Shown here piece by piece: positions 47,948-58,476 of a stretch of 64,000 nt of DNA. The notes under the pieces are model-generated. The model ran no database searches. It was not told the DNA's origin and was given only the letters and a program-made list of their open reading frames with translations. Origin of the DNA: Dinoroseobacter sp. Lineage in GTDB: Bacteria; Pseudomonadota; Alphaproteobacteria; Rhodobacterales; Rhodobacteraceae. Every line of letters begins with the position of its first letter. The stretch's first letter is position 1. A program made the translations under genes and the position numbers. The stretch spans positions 1 through 64,000 of the forward strand of contig JASJAW010000019.1 in assembly GCA_030066795.1 (NCBI GenBank), read 5' to 3'.

Positions 47948-49161
47948 GATGCTTTCCTTTGCGTTTCTTCCAGTTTCCTCAGTCCGGTCAGAAGCGAGGC
48001 GTTCATAACCCACGCTTTATGCCGTGCCGGGTCGTCGCAGGTACCTTGCAATTCGGCTTTCGCCGCAGCCCTTTGCTCGGGCGTTTTCGCCTCAAGGCGT
48101 TTCTTGTTCTGAATGGTCTGCGCCTGAACGTAGTCCTTTGCGATCTGCCGGCGTTCGGCATCATAGGCGTCGAACAGGGCGTCCGCCTGGTGTGGCTCCG
48201 CCGTGGACTGAACGAGTTTTGCGGCCAGGTTCACGGCGTCATGGATACCGGAGTTCATGCCCAGCCCCCCGAGCGGATTGTTCACATGCGCCGCGTCGCC
48301 CGCAAGAAAGACCCGTCCTTTGCGGAACGCCGCGGCGACCCGCTGGTTCACGGCGTAAATGTTGCGATGTGATATGTCGGCGAGACCGAGGGTCGGCTCG
48401 AGCCCTGCCAGTTGCTCGGACACGTACTTGTCCGAAAGTGCGTCGATGCCCCTGTCGGATGCAGGCGCAGGGAAGACTGTGCGCCAAAGGCCCGGCGGCC
48501 CGTCATGTGGCACCTTGAAAAGCGCGCACCACTGGCTTGGGTCCAGCACATAGTTTCGCACCTGAAACCCACGCTGAAAGAAATCGTAGGGTGTTGTCAG
48601 GACCAGAAAGCGTTCTTCGTAGGTGAAGCCTTCGAAGGCGACACCAAGGCCCTTTCGGGTCGCACTGCGGCCTCCGTCGCAGCCCACCAGATAGTCTGCA
48701 TGCAGACTGCCTTCCCCTTCTGGCCCTCTGTACTGCAAGTTGACGCCTGTTGCGTCTTGCGTGAACCCGGTGACTTCCGTTGCCAAGCGCAAGGTGCCTG
48801 GGCGGAGCGCCTCGATGGCCTGCGCATTGGTATCCGCAACCTTGAATTGCTCGCATTGCAACGCAAAAGGGTGCGGGGTTTCTCCTTGCAAGCGCCCGTA
48901 GTCGAATTCGGCAATTACGCTGTCCGTTGCTCGATCTCGAAACTGAAAGACGGCCGCTTTCAGGCCCTTCGCAATGATTTCACGACCTGTTCCCAGTCCG
49001 TCCAGCATTTCCAGCGTCGGTGGCTGAAGCGTTGCAGCTCGCGGGTCTGCCGGGAGGCTGTCTGCCTGTTCGAATAAGGTTACGTCGATGCCGGCCTTGA
49101 CCAAGGCAAGCGCCACCGAGGTTCCAACCGGACCCGCGCCCGTGACAGCGACATGTGTCAT
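47944..49161 (-). CDS. FAD-dependent aromatic monooxygenase
   Basis: 'MTHVAVTGAGPVGTSVALALVKAGIDVTLFEQ', 'YLVGCDGGRSATRKGLGVAFEG', 'GRVFLAGDAAHVNNPLGGLGMNSGIHDAVNLAAKL'. Confidence 0.9.
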   Translation of the reverse strand: MTHVAVTGAGPVGTSVALALVKAGIDVTLFEQADSLPADPRAATLQPPTLEMLDGLGTGREIIAKGLKAAVFQFRDRATDSVIAEFDYGRLQGETPHPFALQCEQFKVADTNAQAIEALRPGTLRLATEVTGFTQDATGVNLQYRGPEGEGSLHADYLVGCDGGRSATRKGLGVAFEGFTYEERFLVLTTPYDFFQRGFQVRNYVLDPSQWCALFKVPHDGPPGLWRTVFPAPASDRGIDALSDKYVSEQLAGLEPTLGLADISHRNIYAVNQRVAAAFRKGRVFLAGDAAHVNNPLGGLGMNSGIHDAVNLAAKLVQSTAEPHQADALFDAYDAERRQIAKDYVQAQTIQNKKRLEAKTPEQRAAAKAELQGTCDDPARHKAWVMNASLLTGLRKLEETQRKAS

Positions 49162-51464
49162 CCTGCCTCCTGTATGTTGTTTATGGCTTGCAGTGCAGAC
49201 CAGACGCGGTGCGGGCTCGCGGGCATCTGCAAATGCCGTGCGGCCTTCGGGCCAATGGCATTGCAAACCGCGTTCATGCAGGCCGGCAGCGCGCCAACTG
49301 TGCCACTTTCCCCTGCGCCCTTAACGCCAAGCGGGTTCGCGTCGGTCGGGGTCGGGCAGTGCAGGACCTCAATAGAACACAGGTCGCTTGCGCGTGGCAT
49401 TGCATAGTCCATCAATGATCCGGATAGCAGCGCGCCGTGGTCATCATAGACGATCCGCTCCATGAGGGCTTGCCCGAGCCCTTGGGCGACGCCGCCATGA
49501 ACCTGCCCTTCCACCAAAAGCGGGTTAATCACGGTCCCCACATCGTCGGCGACGGTATAGGCCAGCAGGCGGACCGCGCCAGTTTCCGGGTCAACTTCGA
49601 CTTCCGCAATATGGGCCCCATTCGGGAAAGTGCCTGCATCGGTCGGTACAAACGCCTCCGCGACATAGGTTTTTCCCGTGCGGCGTGAGATGTCTTCGAG
49701 CGTGATCGTCAGGTCGGTTCCGGCAATTCGATACACGCCCCGGTCGCAGGTGACGTCAGCCTGGTCCACTTCGAGAAGGTCGGCCGCGTCCTCATGCGCT
49801 TGAGCCAGTACGTCACGGCTCGCCACATTCATCGCTGCGCCGATCGCCCCCATGGTGCGGGAGCCGAACGTCCCAACGCCTTTGGCAACCTCTGCGGTGT
49901 CGCCTGCAACAACCGTGACCGTGCCCTGCCAACCCAGATAGTGATCCGCAACTTGTGACAGAGCGGTTGCGTGTCCCTGACCCGCGTCTCCGGACCCCAC
50001 GCGCAATTCCAATCCCTCGGGCGCCACAGTGATTTTGGCAAACTCCGGCAACTGCGCTCCTTTGGGGCCGCCACCCGCAGGTTCGATCGCGCAGGCAATC
50101 CCGAACCCGCGCAGCATGCCACGCGCCGCAGAAGCCTGCTTTCGATCTTCAAAACTGTTGACGTTTGCTGCTTTCAGCGCGGCGCGCAGAGCGGCGGGGA
50201 AGTCACCGCTGTCGTAAGTGAAGCCAAGCGGCGTGTCCCAGGGCAGCCTCTCGGGAGGGATCATGTTGCGCAGTCGGAGTTCGATCCTGTCACGTCCCAG
50301 GGTGTCTGCGGCAAGGTCGACCATCCGCTCCATAACGTAGATCGCTTCGGGCCGCCCGGCGCCGCGATAGGGCGCCATATGAACGCTGTTCACGTGGACG
50401 CCGCGCATAATTGCGTGGATCACAGGCGTGCGATAGACGCCGACCAGCCCCGGCAGGTTCGAGGTCATCGGGTGGCTGGCCATCTGGCCAAACTGAGCTC
50501 CGATCGGTGCGTAGCCGTCCACCTGTAGTGCCAAAAAGATCCCGTCTTTATCGAGTGCCAACGCGACATCGACTGACTGCTCGCGCGAAGCCGTATCTGA
50601 CAGGAACGCATCGCTCCGCGTGGCTTGCCAGCGAACAGCGCGCCCTGTCGCCCGTGCAGCCAGAAGTGCCAGCGCATCTTCGGGGAAAGCCCCGTTGCGC
50701 ATGCCGAAAGAGCCGCCCGTGTTGGTTTTGCGAACTCTGATCCCATCGGGCTCCACGCCCAGAACCTGAGCCAGTTCGGTCTGTACCCGATGTGGCGCTT
50801 GCGTGCCGGTGTAAAGCGTCATCTGGCCGTCCGGATCGCAGATTGCCATGCCACCTCTTGGCTCCAAGGTGACGGCCGCGACCCGGCTGATCTCTATCCG
50901 CGTGCGAATGAGGTGATCCGCCTGTGACGCGATAGCATCAAAGCCCTCGCGGGACCCAAGCTCGTAGGAAAACGAGACGTTGCTTTCGTGATCAGGCCAG
51001 ACCCTCGGAGATCCTTCTTCTGCACCTTTCCGGGCATCGGTGACGACAGAGCTTTCCTCAACCTCCAGCCACACGGCTTCTGCCGCATCGAGAGCTTGTT
51101 CTTTGGTCTCGGCCACAACGATCGCCACGGGTTCGCCGACCCAGGTCACGCGGTCCTTTGCCATTGGGAAGAACGGCGTTGCCTGAACCTCGCATCCCTT
51201 CGGAACATAACGCACGGGAAATGGGTGCAGGTTCTGCTGATCCTGACCACCCAAAACATGAACAACGCCCGCCATGCCGCGCGCTGTGTGAAAATCAAGC
51301 GTAGTGATACGACCCGCCGGGTAGGGGCTGCGCACGACTTCCATCCAAAGTGAATTTGCGACAGCTACGTCTGCGATGAACTGCCCGTGTCCGCGTACCA
51401 AGCGTCCGTCTTCATCCCGGATTTGGGCGCTTCCAAACCGCGATTTATTTCGCTCCATGCGCAT
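49158..51464 (-). CDS. Xanthine dehydrogenase family molybdopterin-binding (large) subunit
   Basis: 'VRGHGQFIADV', 'GGSFGMRNGAFPEDALALLAARATGRAVRW', 'APYRGAGRPEAIYVMERMVD', 'GVKGAGESGTVGALPACMNAV' (active-site Glu). Confidence 0.9.
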   Translation of the reverse strand: MRMERNKSRFGSAQIRDEDGRLVRGHGQFIADVAVANSLWMEVVRSPYPAGRITTLDFHTARGMAGVVHVLGGQDQQNLHPFPVRYVPKGCEVQATPFFPMAKDRVTWVGEPVAIVVAETKEQALDAAEAVWLEVEESSVVTDARKGAEEGSPRVWPDHESNVSFSYELGSREGFDAIASQADHLIRTRIEISRVAAVTLEPRGGMAICDPDGQMTLYTGTQAPHRVQTELAQVLGVEPDGIRVRKTNTGGSFGMRNGAFPEDALALLAARATGRAVRWQATRSDAFLSDTASREQSVDVALALDKDGIFLALQVDGYAPIGAQFGQMASHPMTSNLPGLVGVYRTPVIHAIMRGVHVNSVHMAPYRGAGRPEAIYVMERMVDLAADTLGRDRIELRLRNMIPPERLPWDTPLGFTYDSGDFPAALRAALKAANVNSFEDRKQASAARGMLRGFGIACAIEPAGGGPKGAQLPEFAKITVAPEGLELRVGSGDAGQGHATALSQVADHYLGWQGTVTVVAGDTAEVAKGVGTFGSRTMGAIGAAMNVASRDVLAQAHEDAADLLEVDQADVTCDRGVYRIAGTDLTITLEDISRRTGKTYVAEAFVPTDAGTFPNGAHIAEVEVDPETGAVRLLAYTVADDVGTVINPLLVEGQVHGGVAQGLGQALMERIVYDDHGALLSGSLMDYAMPRASDLCSIEVLHCPTPTDANPLGVKGAGESGTVGALPACMNAVCNAIGPKAARHLQMPASPHRVWSALQAINNIQEAG

Positions 51465-51466
51465 CT

Positions 51467-52786
51467 CTAAAGCCTCAGTTCCGGCAACCAGAGCGCCAGT
51501 GCAGGGACCGCAATGAGTGCCATCAGCAGAATAAGGTCACAGATCAGATAGGGCGCAGCCGCGCGGACGATGGTCCAATACGTCGTTCCCCTCGGGGCCA
51601 CGCCCTGCATGACGAATAGGAGCAGGCCGAAGGGGGGTGTCGTTCCGCTCATTTCAATCGCCAAAAGCATAACGAGCCCAAACCAGATAGGATCAAATCC
51701 GATGGCTTGCGCGATGGGGAAGAAGATCGGGATCGTGAGCAACATCATCGAGATCGCGTCCACGAACATGCCAAGGATCAGCAGCACGACAAACATGATC
51801 AGGAGCATCGTGATGGGTTCAAAATCATAGGACGTCGCCCAACGGATCATGCCCGAGGTCGCGCCTGAGAAGGCCAAAACCTGACTGAAGGTTTTCGACG
51901 CGATGATGATGAAGAACACCATGACGGTGACGCGCAAAGTGCCCTCGAGCGATTTTGCGACCATGTCCCAGCTGAACCGTCCGTAGAGGATCGACAAGAC
52001 AAGAACCGAAAGCACACCGAATGCGGCTGCTTCCGACGGGGTCGTGATGCCAAGAAGGATCAGACCCACAACGCAGAAGACCACCAGTGACATCGGTAGA
52101 ATATAGGTACAAATCAGTCGGATCTTTTCCCCGAAAGGGGCGGTTTCGACGTCATAGGCCGGTGCTGCATCGGGGTTGCGCTTGAGCTGCAACCAGATGG
52201 TTGCGGTGTAGAGCAGCGCCAGAACAAGGCCGGGCAGGACCCCTGCGAGCAAAAGGTCCGCAATGCTGATCTGGGCGATGGAACCGAGCAATACTGCCAA
52301 GGTCGACGGGGGGATTAACAATGCCAGTCCGCCGGATCCGATGATCGGGCCGATCGACATGTGGCGCTGGTAGTTGCGCTCCTCCATCTGCGGAAGCAGC
52401 AGACCGCCCATCATCGCAGTATTGGCCATATTGGACCCGGACAGCGCGGCAAAAATCGTTCCGCAGAGAACGGAGATATAACTCAGGCGCCCGGTCGACT
52501 TGCCCATGGATCGGTCGAGTGTCTCGATGATCTTCAAGGCGATCCCGGAATGGAAAAAAAGGTTCCCCATTAGGACAAACATCGGAACGGTCACCAATAC
52601 GAAGCTCGAAACAGCTTCGCCGGTATTGGCGACCAGTTGCTCCACGCCGACCAGCCCGCCCATGAAGATAAACGCGCCAATGAGGTTCGCGATGAGAAAG
52701 GCAAAGGCGACAGGCACGCACAACGCCATGAGCCCGATCACCATGCCCAGCATAAGAAGGGCCGCTTCCCACCATTCCATCAGCAT
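51467..52786 (-). CDS. dctM: TRAP transporter large permease
   Basis: DctM family; 'MSGTTPPFGLLLFVMQGVAP'. Confidence 0.9.
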   Translation of the reverse strand: MLMEWWEAALLMLGMVIGLMALCVPVAFAFLIANLIGAFIFMGGLVGVEQLVANTGEAVSSFVLVTVPMFVLMGNLFFHSGIALKIIETLDRSMGKSTGRLSYISVLCGTIFAALSGSNMANTAMMGGLLLPQMEERNYQRHMSIGPIIGSGGLALLIPPSTLAVLLGSIAQISIADLLLAGVLPGLVLALLYTATIWLQLKRNPDAAPAYDVETAPFGEKIRLICTYILPMSLVVFCVVGLILLGITTPSEAAAFGVLSVLVLSILYGRFSWDMVAKSLEGTLRVTVMVFFIIIASKTFSQVLAFSGATSGMIRWATSYDFEPITMLLIMFVVLLILGMFVDAISMMLLTIPIFFPIAQAIGFDPIWFGLVMLLAIEMSGTTPPFGLLLFVMQGVAPRGTTYWTIVRAAAPYLICDLILLMALIAVPALALWLPELRL

Positions 52787-52789
52787 GGG

Positions 52790-53296
52790 TCAGAGGCTCT
52801 CCTGGTCGGAGGTGATGCCCTTGTAGAGACTGTCACCGGTGATCAGGACGCGGGTGAACTGTACTGTGCAAAGCGCAAAGCAGATCACCACCGGGACGAA
52901 TAGAAGCCACCGGTCGAGGAAATTCGCCCGCATGTCGCCAACGCCGATATTCTGAATGGTGATGGGAACCGCGAATACCGTGACGATCGCGCAGGCCACG
53001 GCGCACAGGAAAACAACGATCTTCTCGATAGGGCCACTTATGCTTTGCGGCACAAGCGTGCGCAGCGCCTCCATCGAGACGTGGCCTTTCTCTCGCAGCA
53101 ACCACGGCGCCGCCAGCGCCGTGGAATACAGCAGCGCGTATTCGGTGATGGCTACCACCCAGTTGACTTGAAAGACCCGCAGAGTGCGCGTCGTGACATC
53201 GTAAACGATAGACACGAACATGAACGGGATGATCAGCGCTGCGAGTATCGCAAGCGTGTTCAGAAGCCGGTCGAAACCGTGCCAGAACCTGTCCAT
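52790..53296 (-). CDS. dctQ: TRAP transporter small permease
   Basis: DctQ family four-TM pattern; 'LLREKGHVSMEALRTLVPQ'. Confidence 0.85.
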   Translation of the reverse strand: MDRFWHGFDRLLNTLAILAALIIPFMFVSIVYDVTTRTLRVFQVNWVVAITEYALLYSTALAAPWLLREKGHVSMEALRTLVPQSISGPIEKIVVFLCAVACAIVTVFAVPITIQNIGVGDMRANFLDRWLLFVPVVICFALCTVQFTRVLITGDSLYKGITSDQESL

Positions 53297-53325
53297 CCTA
53301 CGGGCCTTTCGGTCTTCTTGCCTGT

Positions 53326-54321
53326 TTAGCTGCCGTTCGCCTTGTCGACGATTGCGCGATACTCGGCGGCCTTGTCCTCGCCAAGGTTGGAGGCCACGTT
53401 GACCCAGAAGGTGTCCTGGAACGCCGCGGTGATCTCTGCCTCGCCCGCACCCGTCAGCACGACATCCTGTACGCCAGCCGCCGCGAGCGCTTCGGTGTTT
53501 TCTGCCTCCAAGGCTTTGGCGGCATCGTAGGCCAGCATCTCGTGCTTCTCGATCATTTCCATCAGGTAGCTGCGCTGTTCTTCGGTCAGGCCGTCAAACT
53601 TCGCTGCATTCGCCGCGATGATCGTATTGCCCTGACGCCAAGTGGGAAAAATCCGGTACTTGAGGAAGTCTTGCCAACCCGCAGAACTTACACCAATTGT
53701 TGTGAATCCGATCCCTTCGACAAGGCCGCGCTCAAGCGCCGTGTAAATGTCGCCCGCCGGTACATCGACACGTGCGATGCCAAGAGCTTGATACATGGGA
53801 TCGTAAGATGCACCACCGCGGATCTTGAGATCCGTCATGTCCATGGTGCCGTCGTCGTCAATTTTGGGCTCGGTGATGGTGTAGAACTGGAAGTTGTACC
53901 CCGTGCCCATCGCCCCAAGGAATGCAACGCCTGCACGCTCACGCGTTCCAGCATCGATGGCTTCGTGCAGGCCGGCAGCGCGCAGCTTGTCAGCCGGAAC
54001 AGACGCCGCATCAAGCGGGGTCAGTTCGGGGATCTGGCGCTGATAATACCCTGCGGGTCCGAAATAAAGGTCGATGATCCCGCGCGAGACCGCGTTCATC
54101 TGTTCGTTTCGCGGTAACGCTTCGGTGCCGCCCCGCAGGTCGATCTGAAGAATGCCAGCTCCATTTGCATTCACATCGTCCACGAATGCGAAATAGCTCT
54201 GCATCAGATCGTTTGTCGCTGGCAGTGAATACACCGCGCTCAGGCGAGCTTCTTCCGCAAGGGATGGTGTCGCGACAATAATTGCCGTCGCTGCGGCCAA
54301 GAACTTGGCATGCATAGTCAT
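53326..54321 (-). CDS. dctP: TRAP transporter substrate-binding protein
   Basis: Signal peptide; DctP-like fold motifs; adjacent to DctQ/M. Confidence 0.85.
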   Translation of the reverse strand: MTMHAKFLAAATAIIVATPSLAEEARLSAVYSLPATNDLMQSYFAFVDDVNANGAGILQIDLRGGTEALPRNEQMNAVSRGIIDLYFGPAGYYQRQIPELTPLDAASVPADKLRAAGLHEAIDAGTRERAGVAFLGAMGTGYNFQFYTITEPKIDDDGTMDMTDLKIRGGASYDPMYQALGIARVDVPAGDIYTALERGLVEGIGFTTIGVSSAGWQDFLKYRIFPTWRQGNTIIAANAAKFDGLTEEQRSYLMEMIEKHEMLAYDAAKALEAENTEALAAAGVQDVVLTGAGEAEITAAFQDTFWVNVASNLGEDKAAEYRAIVDKANGS

Positions 54322-54793
54322 TGGTCTTCGTTCTCCCGTGTTGATTGCACCCGCCTTGCCCGGGTTTGTCCCGGGTTCTGGGTCAGTTGGGTGTCAGGTG
54401 ATGTGAAATGGGCAAACCGCTCGGAAGGCGGCTGTGCGCCTCGCGCAGCTATCAGGCTCTTCTCCCCAATTGCCCCAAGTGCGACAAAATGTACTTCAAC
54501 CACCGCGCAGGGCAAGTAAATGTATACAAAAAATTCGAGAAAAGGCGTTGAAATTTTGATTTCCTGAAAAAAGTTCAATAAATGCAAGGCAAAATGGGTG
54601 GGGGCGAACCTGTCTGGCGCCCTGAGATAGTGTTGTGGTGCACATTTTGCATGCAGAAAGCGCACGGTATGCACGATTATTCAGAGCTTCGCGAATGCTG
54701 GATTGCTTGCTGTTCTTGCGTAACACCGACGGGACCTCGTCTCCGCGTTGTCTGCCTGGCGGACGTTTCTTGCGGCTGACCTTAAAGAGGGTC

Positions 54794-55798
54794 TTACTCT
54801 CCGCTGACAGCGCCGCTTATGAGCTGATAAGCCAACAAATCACGCATATTGCGAGGATCGCGCAACAGTGGCATCAACGATTTTGGCAAGGCCTCTCGCG
54901 CTTGAGTGGCCCGGGTCTCTATCGCAATAGCCGTCTCCAGCGTGACAAACTTGAACCTTAACGGCGCCGAAGCGGTCGCTTGCGCGACCCGTGGCAGGTC
55001 AGATGGCAAGACCGAACCGATCCTGGGATACCCGCCAACTGTTTGACATTCCGACATCAGGACAAACGGGGTGCCGTCTCCGGTGATCTGGATATCACCT
55101 GGCACAATAACTTCTGAGAGGATGGTGAGCCCCGCCTCACTGGCAAAGCCGTGTCCATCGAATGTTAACTTCGCGCCCATCCGGTTCGACCGAACGTCTC
55201 TTCTGAATTCGGTCGCCTCAAAGCGTGCGATCTCGACTGACTCAAACAAATCGGTCTGCAGACTGGGGACCACCCGCACGACACCGCCTTCGAAACGTGG
55301 CGCCGGGTCCAGCGTCATCCCCACTTGGCTGCGCGGGTCTGGGCCAATGGGGAGCGCGGTGCCTGTCTCTATTGCGCCGCTGATCCCAGCTGCGATATGT
55401 GCGCTCTGCGCCCCCATGATTTCCGGCAGTAGAAGCCCGCCGCCGAGGGACAGGTAGCCGAAATTGCCAGCTTTGGCAGATCCAATTGTGAGCGTGGCAC
55501 CGGCCGGCAACAGGTGGCTTGCATTCCACCGAAGTCTCTCGCCATCCACCGCGCACTGCATGGGGGCCCCGGTCAACGCGATGCGCAAGTCCTCGGTGGC
55601 CTCGAAAACCCCACCAACCGATGCCATTTCAATCGCGGCGCTGTCTGGTTCCTGTCCAAGCAGTGCTGCCCCCTCTGCCAGCGCCAGCGGGTCCGCCGCG
55701 CCCCCCTGTGAAACACCATAGCTCAGATAGCCACGTCGCCCGAGATCCTGCACAGTCAACCCGGGTGCCGAACGTTTGACGCACAGGGACCGGCTCAT
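54794..55798 (-). CDS. Biotin-dependent carboxyltransferase/5-oxoprolinase subunit C family (KipA/PxpC)
   Basis: 'SAPGLTVQDLGRRGYLSYGVSQGGAADPLALAEGAALLGQ', 'SNRMGAKLTFDG', 'PGDIQITGDGTPFVLMSECQTVGGYPRIGSVL'. Confidence 0.92.
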   Translation of the reverse strand: MSRSLCVKRSAPGLTVQDLGRRGYLSYGVSQGGAADPLALAEGAALLGQEPDSAAIEMASVGGVFEATEDLRIALTGAPMQCAVDGERLRWNASHLLPAGATLTIGSAKAGNFGYLSLGGGLLLPEIMGAQSAHIAAGISGAIETGTALPIGPDPRSQVGMTLDPAPRFEGGVVRVVPSLQTDLFESVEIARFEATEFRRDVRSNRMGAKLTFDGHGFASEAGLTILSEVIVPGDIQITGDGTPFVLMSECQTVGGYPRIGSVLPSDLPRVAQATASAPLRFKFVTLETAIAIETRATQAREALPKSLMPLLRDPRNMRDLLAYQLISGAVSGE

Positions 55799-56520
55799 GG
55801 CAGCGCCTCTTGCACAGCTCCGCCCTTCGGATTGTCTGCGAGTGCTGCCAGTTCCGCGGTGGACACGGGGTCGAAAATCACTTCGTCGCCCGGTTTCAGA
55901 AGGAAGGGCATGTCCGCGTCAGGTTGAAAGAGGCGTACACGGGTCTGAGCAATATGGCGCCAGCCTGTAGGGGTTCGATTGGGAAAAAGAACAAGCTGCC
56001 GGATCGCAACGCACAGCCCGCCCTGCGGGACCTCCGCGGTCAGCTTGGATTGGCGGGGAATGTCCCAATTCTCGGGTAATTCTCCGAGGTACGGCATCCC
56101 GGGAGCGAAGCCGATTGTCTGTACGCGCACAGGCTGATGGGTTAGTGCCGCGATGGCTTCGGTTTCGGTCATTCCGGCCAATGCCGATGCCTCGGCGAGT
56201 TGCGGACCCAGCTCTCCGCCGAACACTGCAGGTATCCGCCAGAGATTGCGCCCTTCCGGGGGCGGCGCGGCATACCAATCGCGGGTGGCCAGTATGGTGG
56301 ACAGCGCTTTTTTCATCTGTGCGTGCGGCACGACAAGTGGGTCGAACCTGACATAGGCGGAGACAAGAGAGGTCGACGCTTCCGTCACGCCATCGAGCTG
56401 CGCGTCGCTGACCGCCTTGTGAAAGGCCAGTGCGGCTCGGTTCGCAGCGTCGTTCAGAGTGTCTCCGAAGGTCACAAGCATTCCGTCGTAACCCAGGTTT
56501 CTGATGACGGGCGTGTCCAT
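55795..56520 (-). CDS. 5-oxoprolinase subunit B family/allophanate hydrolase subunit 1 (KipI/PxpB)
   Basis: 'VRVQTIGFAPGMPYLGELPENWDIPRQSKLTAEVPQGGLCVAIRQLVLFPNRTPTGWRHIAQT'. Confidence 0.92.
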   Translation of the reverse strand: MDTPVIRNLGYDGMLVTFGDTLNDAANRAALAFHKAVSDAQLDGVTEASTSLVSAYVRFDPLVVPHAQMKKALSTILATRDWYAAPPPEGRNLWRIPAVFGGELGPQLAEASALAGMTETEAIAALTHQPVRVQTIGFAPGMPYLGELPENWDIPRQSKLTAEVPQGGLCVAIRQLVLFPNRTPTGWRHIAQTRVRLFQPDADMPFLLKPGDEVIFDPVSTAELAALADNPKGGAVQEALP

Positions 56521-56529
56521 CGATCGGCC

Positions 56530-57183
56530 TCAGGCAATCACCGGTAGAACGCGGACAGAGTAGCCGAGCGATATGGTGCGGTTCAGTATGGGATCGATCA
56601 GCGACATTCTGTAGGTGGTTGCCGGGCGCACACCGCCAATGGCACCAAGGGTTCCGCACAGCATCGCGCCGCCGTCGGCCAAGCCCGAGCGGTCAATGAG
56701 CTCGGCCAGGGGCCGGATACTGGCCAGCGTACCGTCTTGATAGCGCACGGTCTTGCCGTCCTCATCAACATCGCATCGCAGAACCAGTTGATCGAGATGG
56801 TCTTCAATTTCGACCCAGGGCCATAGCATTCTCGAAACAGGTTTCGGGCAGACTTGCTTAGAGGCGGCGACCGAGACCGTCTCCAGTGCGCGGTCAGTGT
56901 GGTCTGAGCCGAGCCCGAGCCATAGTTGCCCGCCACTTCGGATCACAAGTGGCTCGACTTCACCCGATGTCTCCGTGCCGACCACCTGTATCGCCGTATC
57001 GTGGCAAAGAAGACCGCTGGACACTCGATAAAAGAGCGGAACGGTCGATGGTGGGGCGACCCCAAGTGCGGCCAACTCCTCGATATGGTGGTCGACCGCG
57101 GCACGATCGCGGCCGGTCCAACCAGCCACGATCACATCCGTGATTTCTTGCAAAAGGGGTCCGTTCGGGGTGTTGAAGTGCAT
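56530..57183 (-). CDS. DUF2848 family protein
   Basis: 'VIVAGWTGRDRAAVDHHIEELAALGVAPPSTVPLFYRVS', 'GLGSDHTDRALETVSVAASKQVCPKPV', C-terminal FAH-like 'YRMSLIDPILNRTISLGYSV'. Confidence 0.82.
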   Translation of the reverse strand: MHFNTPNGPLLQEITDVIVAGWTGRDRAAVDHHIEELAALGVAPPSTVPLFYRVSSGLLCHDTAIQVVGTETSGEVEPLVIRSGGQLWLGLGSDHTDRALETVSVAASKQVCPKPVSRMLWPWVEIEDHLDQLVLRCDVDEDGKTVRYQDGTLASIRPLAELIDRSGLADGGAMLCGTLGAIGGVRPATTYRMSLIDPILNRTISLGYSVRVLPVIA

Positions 57184-57186
57184 GCT

Positions 57187-58476
57187 TCAAGGCTCGCTGA
57201 GCACCGAGGGGAGATACAGTGCGATTGAGGGGAACGCGATCAAAAGAGCAACCATGATCAGCATCGCGACCACATAGGGAATTGCACCAACCATCACCTC
57301 GCTCATCTTGCCGGATTTGCGCGCGCCCTGAACAACATACAGATTCAGTCCGACAGGCGGCGTGATAAGCGCCATTTCGATCAGCACAATCATCAGGATG
57401 CCGAACCAGATCGGATCGAACCCTTGTGCCACCACCAGCGGCACGATGATCGGGATGGTTACCACCATCAGCGACAGCGTCTCGATGAAGAACCCCAGCA
57501 CGATGTAAATCAGAACCACCACGAATATCAGCCCCATGGGCGACAGGCCCAACCCGTCAAGAAGGTTTTGCAACTCCTGTCCCAACCCAGCCGAGGCAAG
57601 CGTAAAATTTAAGAACGATGCACCGATGACCACCAGCATGATCATGGACGTGATTTTGACGGTTCCGAGAATACTTTCCGCAAACATGCGAACGCTGACC
57701 CCACCGAACACAGCGGCAATTGCGACCGCGCCGGCAACCCCAACGGCAGCGGCTTCGGTCGGTGTGGCCCATCCTTTGTAAATCGTGCCGATAATGATCC
57801 CGAACAGGAGCACGATCGGGACCAGTTGGACCAGAGCGCGCATCATCTCGGAAATCGTGAAGATGCGGCGTGTCCCGCCCAGTTCCGGACGAAGCAGGCA
57901 GATAACGACCGTGATGGCCATGAAGCCCAAGGCGAGGGCGATGCCCGGAATGAGGCCAGCCAGAAAGAGTTGCGGGATCGAGGTCTGGGTAAGAAATCCG
58001 TAGACGATCAGGTTGATTGAGGGCGGGATCATGATGCCAAGCGTGCCACCGGCGGCGATGGCTCCGGAAAAAAGCCTTGGATCGTATCCAAGCTTTTCGG
58101 CCTGCGGCATGGCAACGGTCGCAACGGTTGCCGCCGTGGCTACAGACGATCCCGATGTCGCGGAGAACATCGTCGCGGTTGCGACATTCGCATGCACAAG
58201 GCCGCCCGGTAGCCAACTTACCCATCGATCAAGCGCCGCGTATGTCCGTGCAGCAATTCCTGAGCGCACCAGGATCTCGCCGAGCAGAACAAAAAATGGA
58301 ATGGCGATCAGGGTGGCGTTGTTGGAGGTTGACCAGACAAGATTTCCGAGCCCTTTGATTAACGGAAACGGGCTGAAAAAGGTATCTACACCGAAGCCCA
58401 GAAGGAACAAAACGATCCCGACCGGAATTGACAGCGCGAGGAGCCCCAACAGGCCAGTGGCAATGGCCCAGATCAT
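57187..58476 (-). CDS. dctM: TRAP transporter large permease
   Basis: DctM family; start MIWAIATGLLGLLALS at 58476; 'ITPPVGLNLYVVQGARK'. Confidence 0.9.
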   Translation of the reverse strand: MIWAIATGLLGLLALSIPVGIVLFLLGFGVDTFFSPFPLIKGLGNLVWSTSNNATLIAIPFFVLLGEILVRSGIAARTYAALDRWVSWLPGGLVHANVATATMFSATSGSSVATAATVATVAMPQAEKLGYDPRLFSGAIAAGGTLGIMIPPSINLIVYGFLTQTSIPQLFLAGLIPGIALALGFMAITVVICLLRPELGGTRRIFTISEMMRALVQLVPIVLLFGIIIGTIYKGWATPTEAAAVGVAGAVAIAAVFGGVSVRMFAESILGTVKITSMIMLVVIGASFLNFTLASAGLGQELQNLLDGLGLSPMGLIFVVVLIYIVLGFFIETLSLMVVTIPIIVPLVVAQGFDPIWFGILMIVLIEMALITPPVGLNLYVVQGARKSGKMSEVMVGAIPYVVAMLIMVALLIAFPSIALYLPSVLSEP

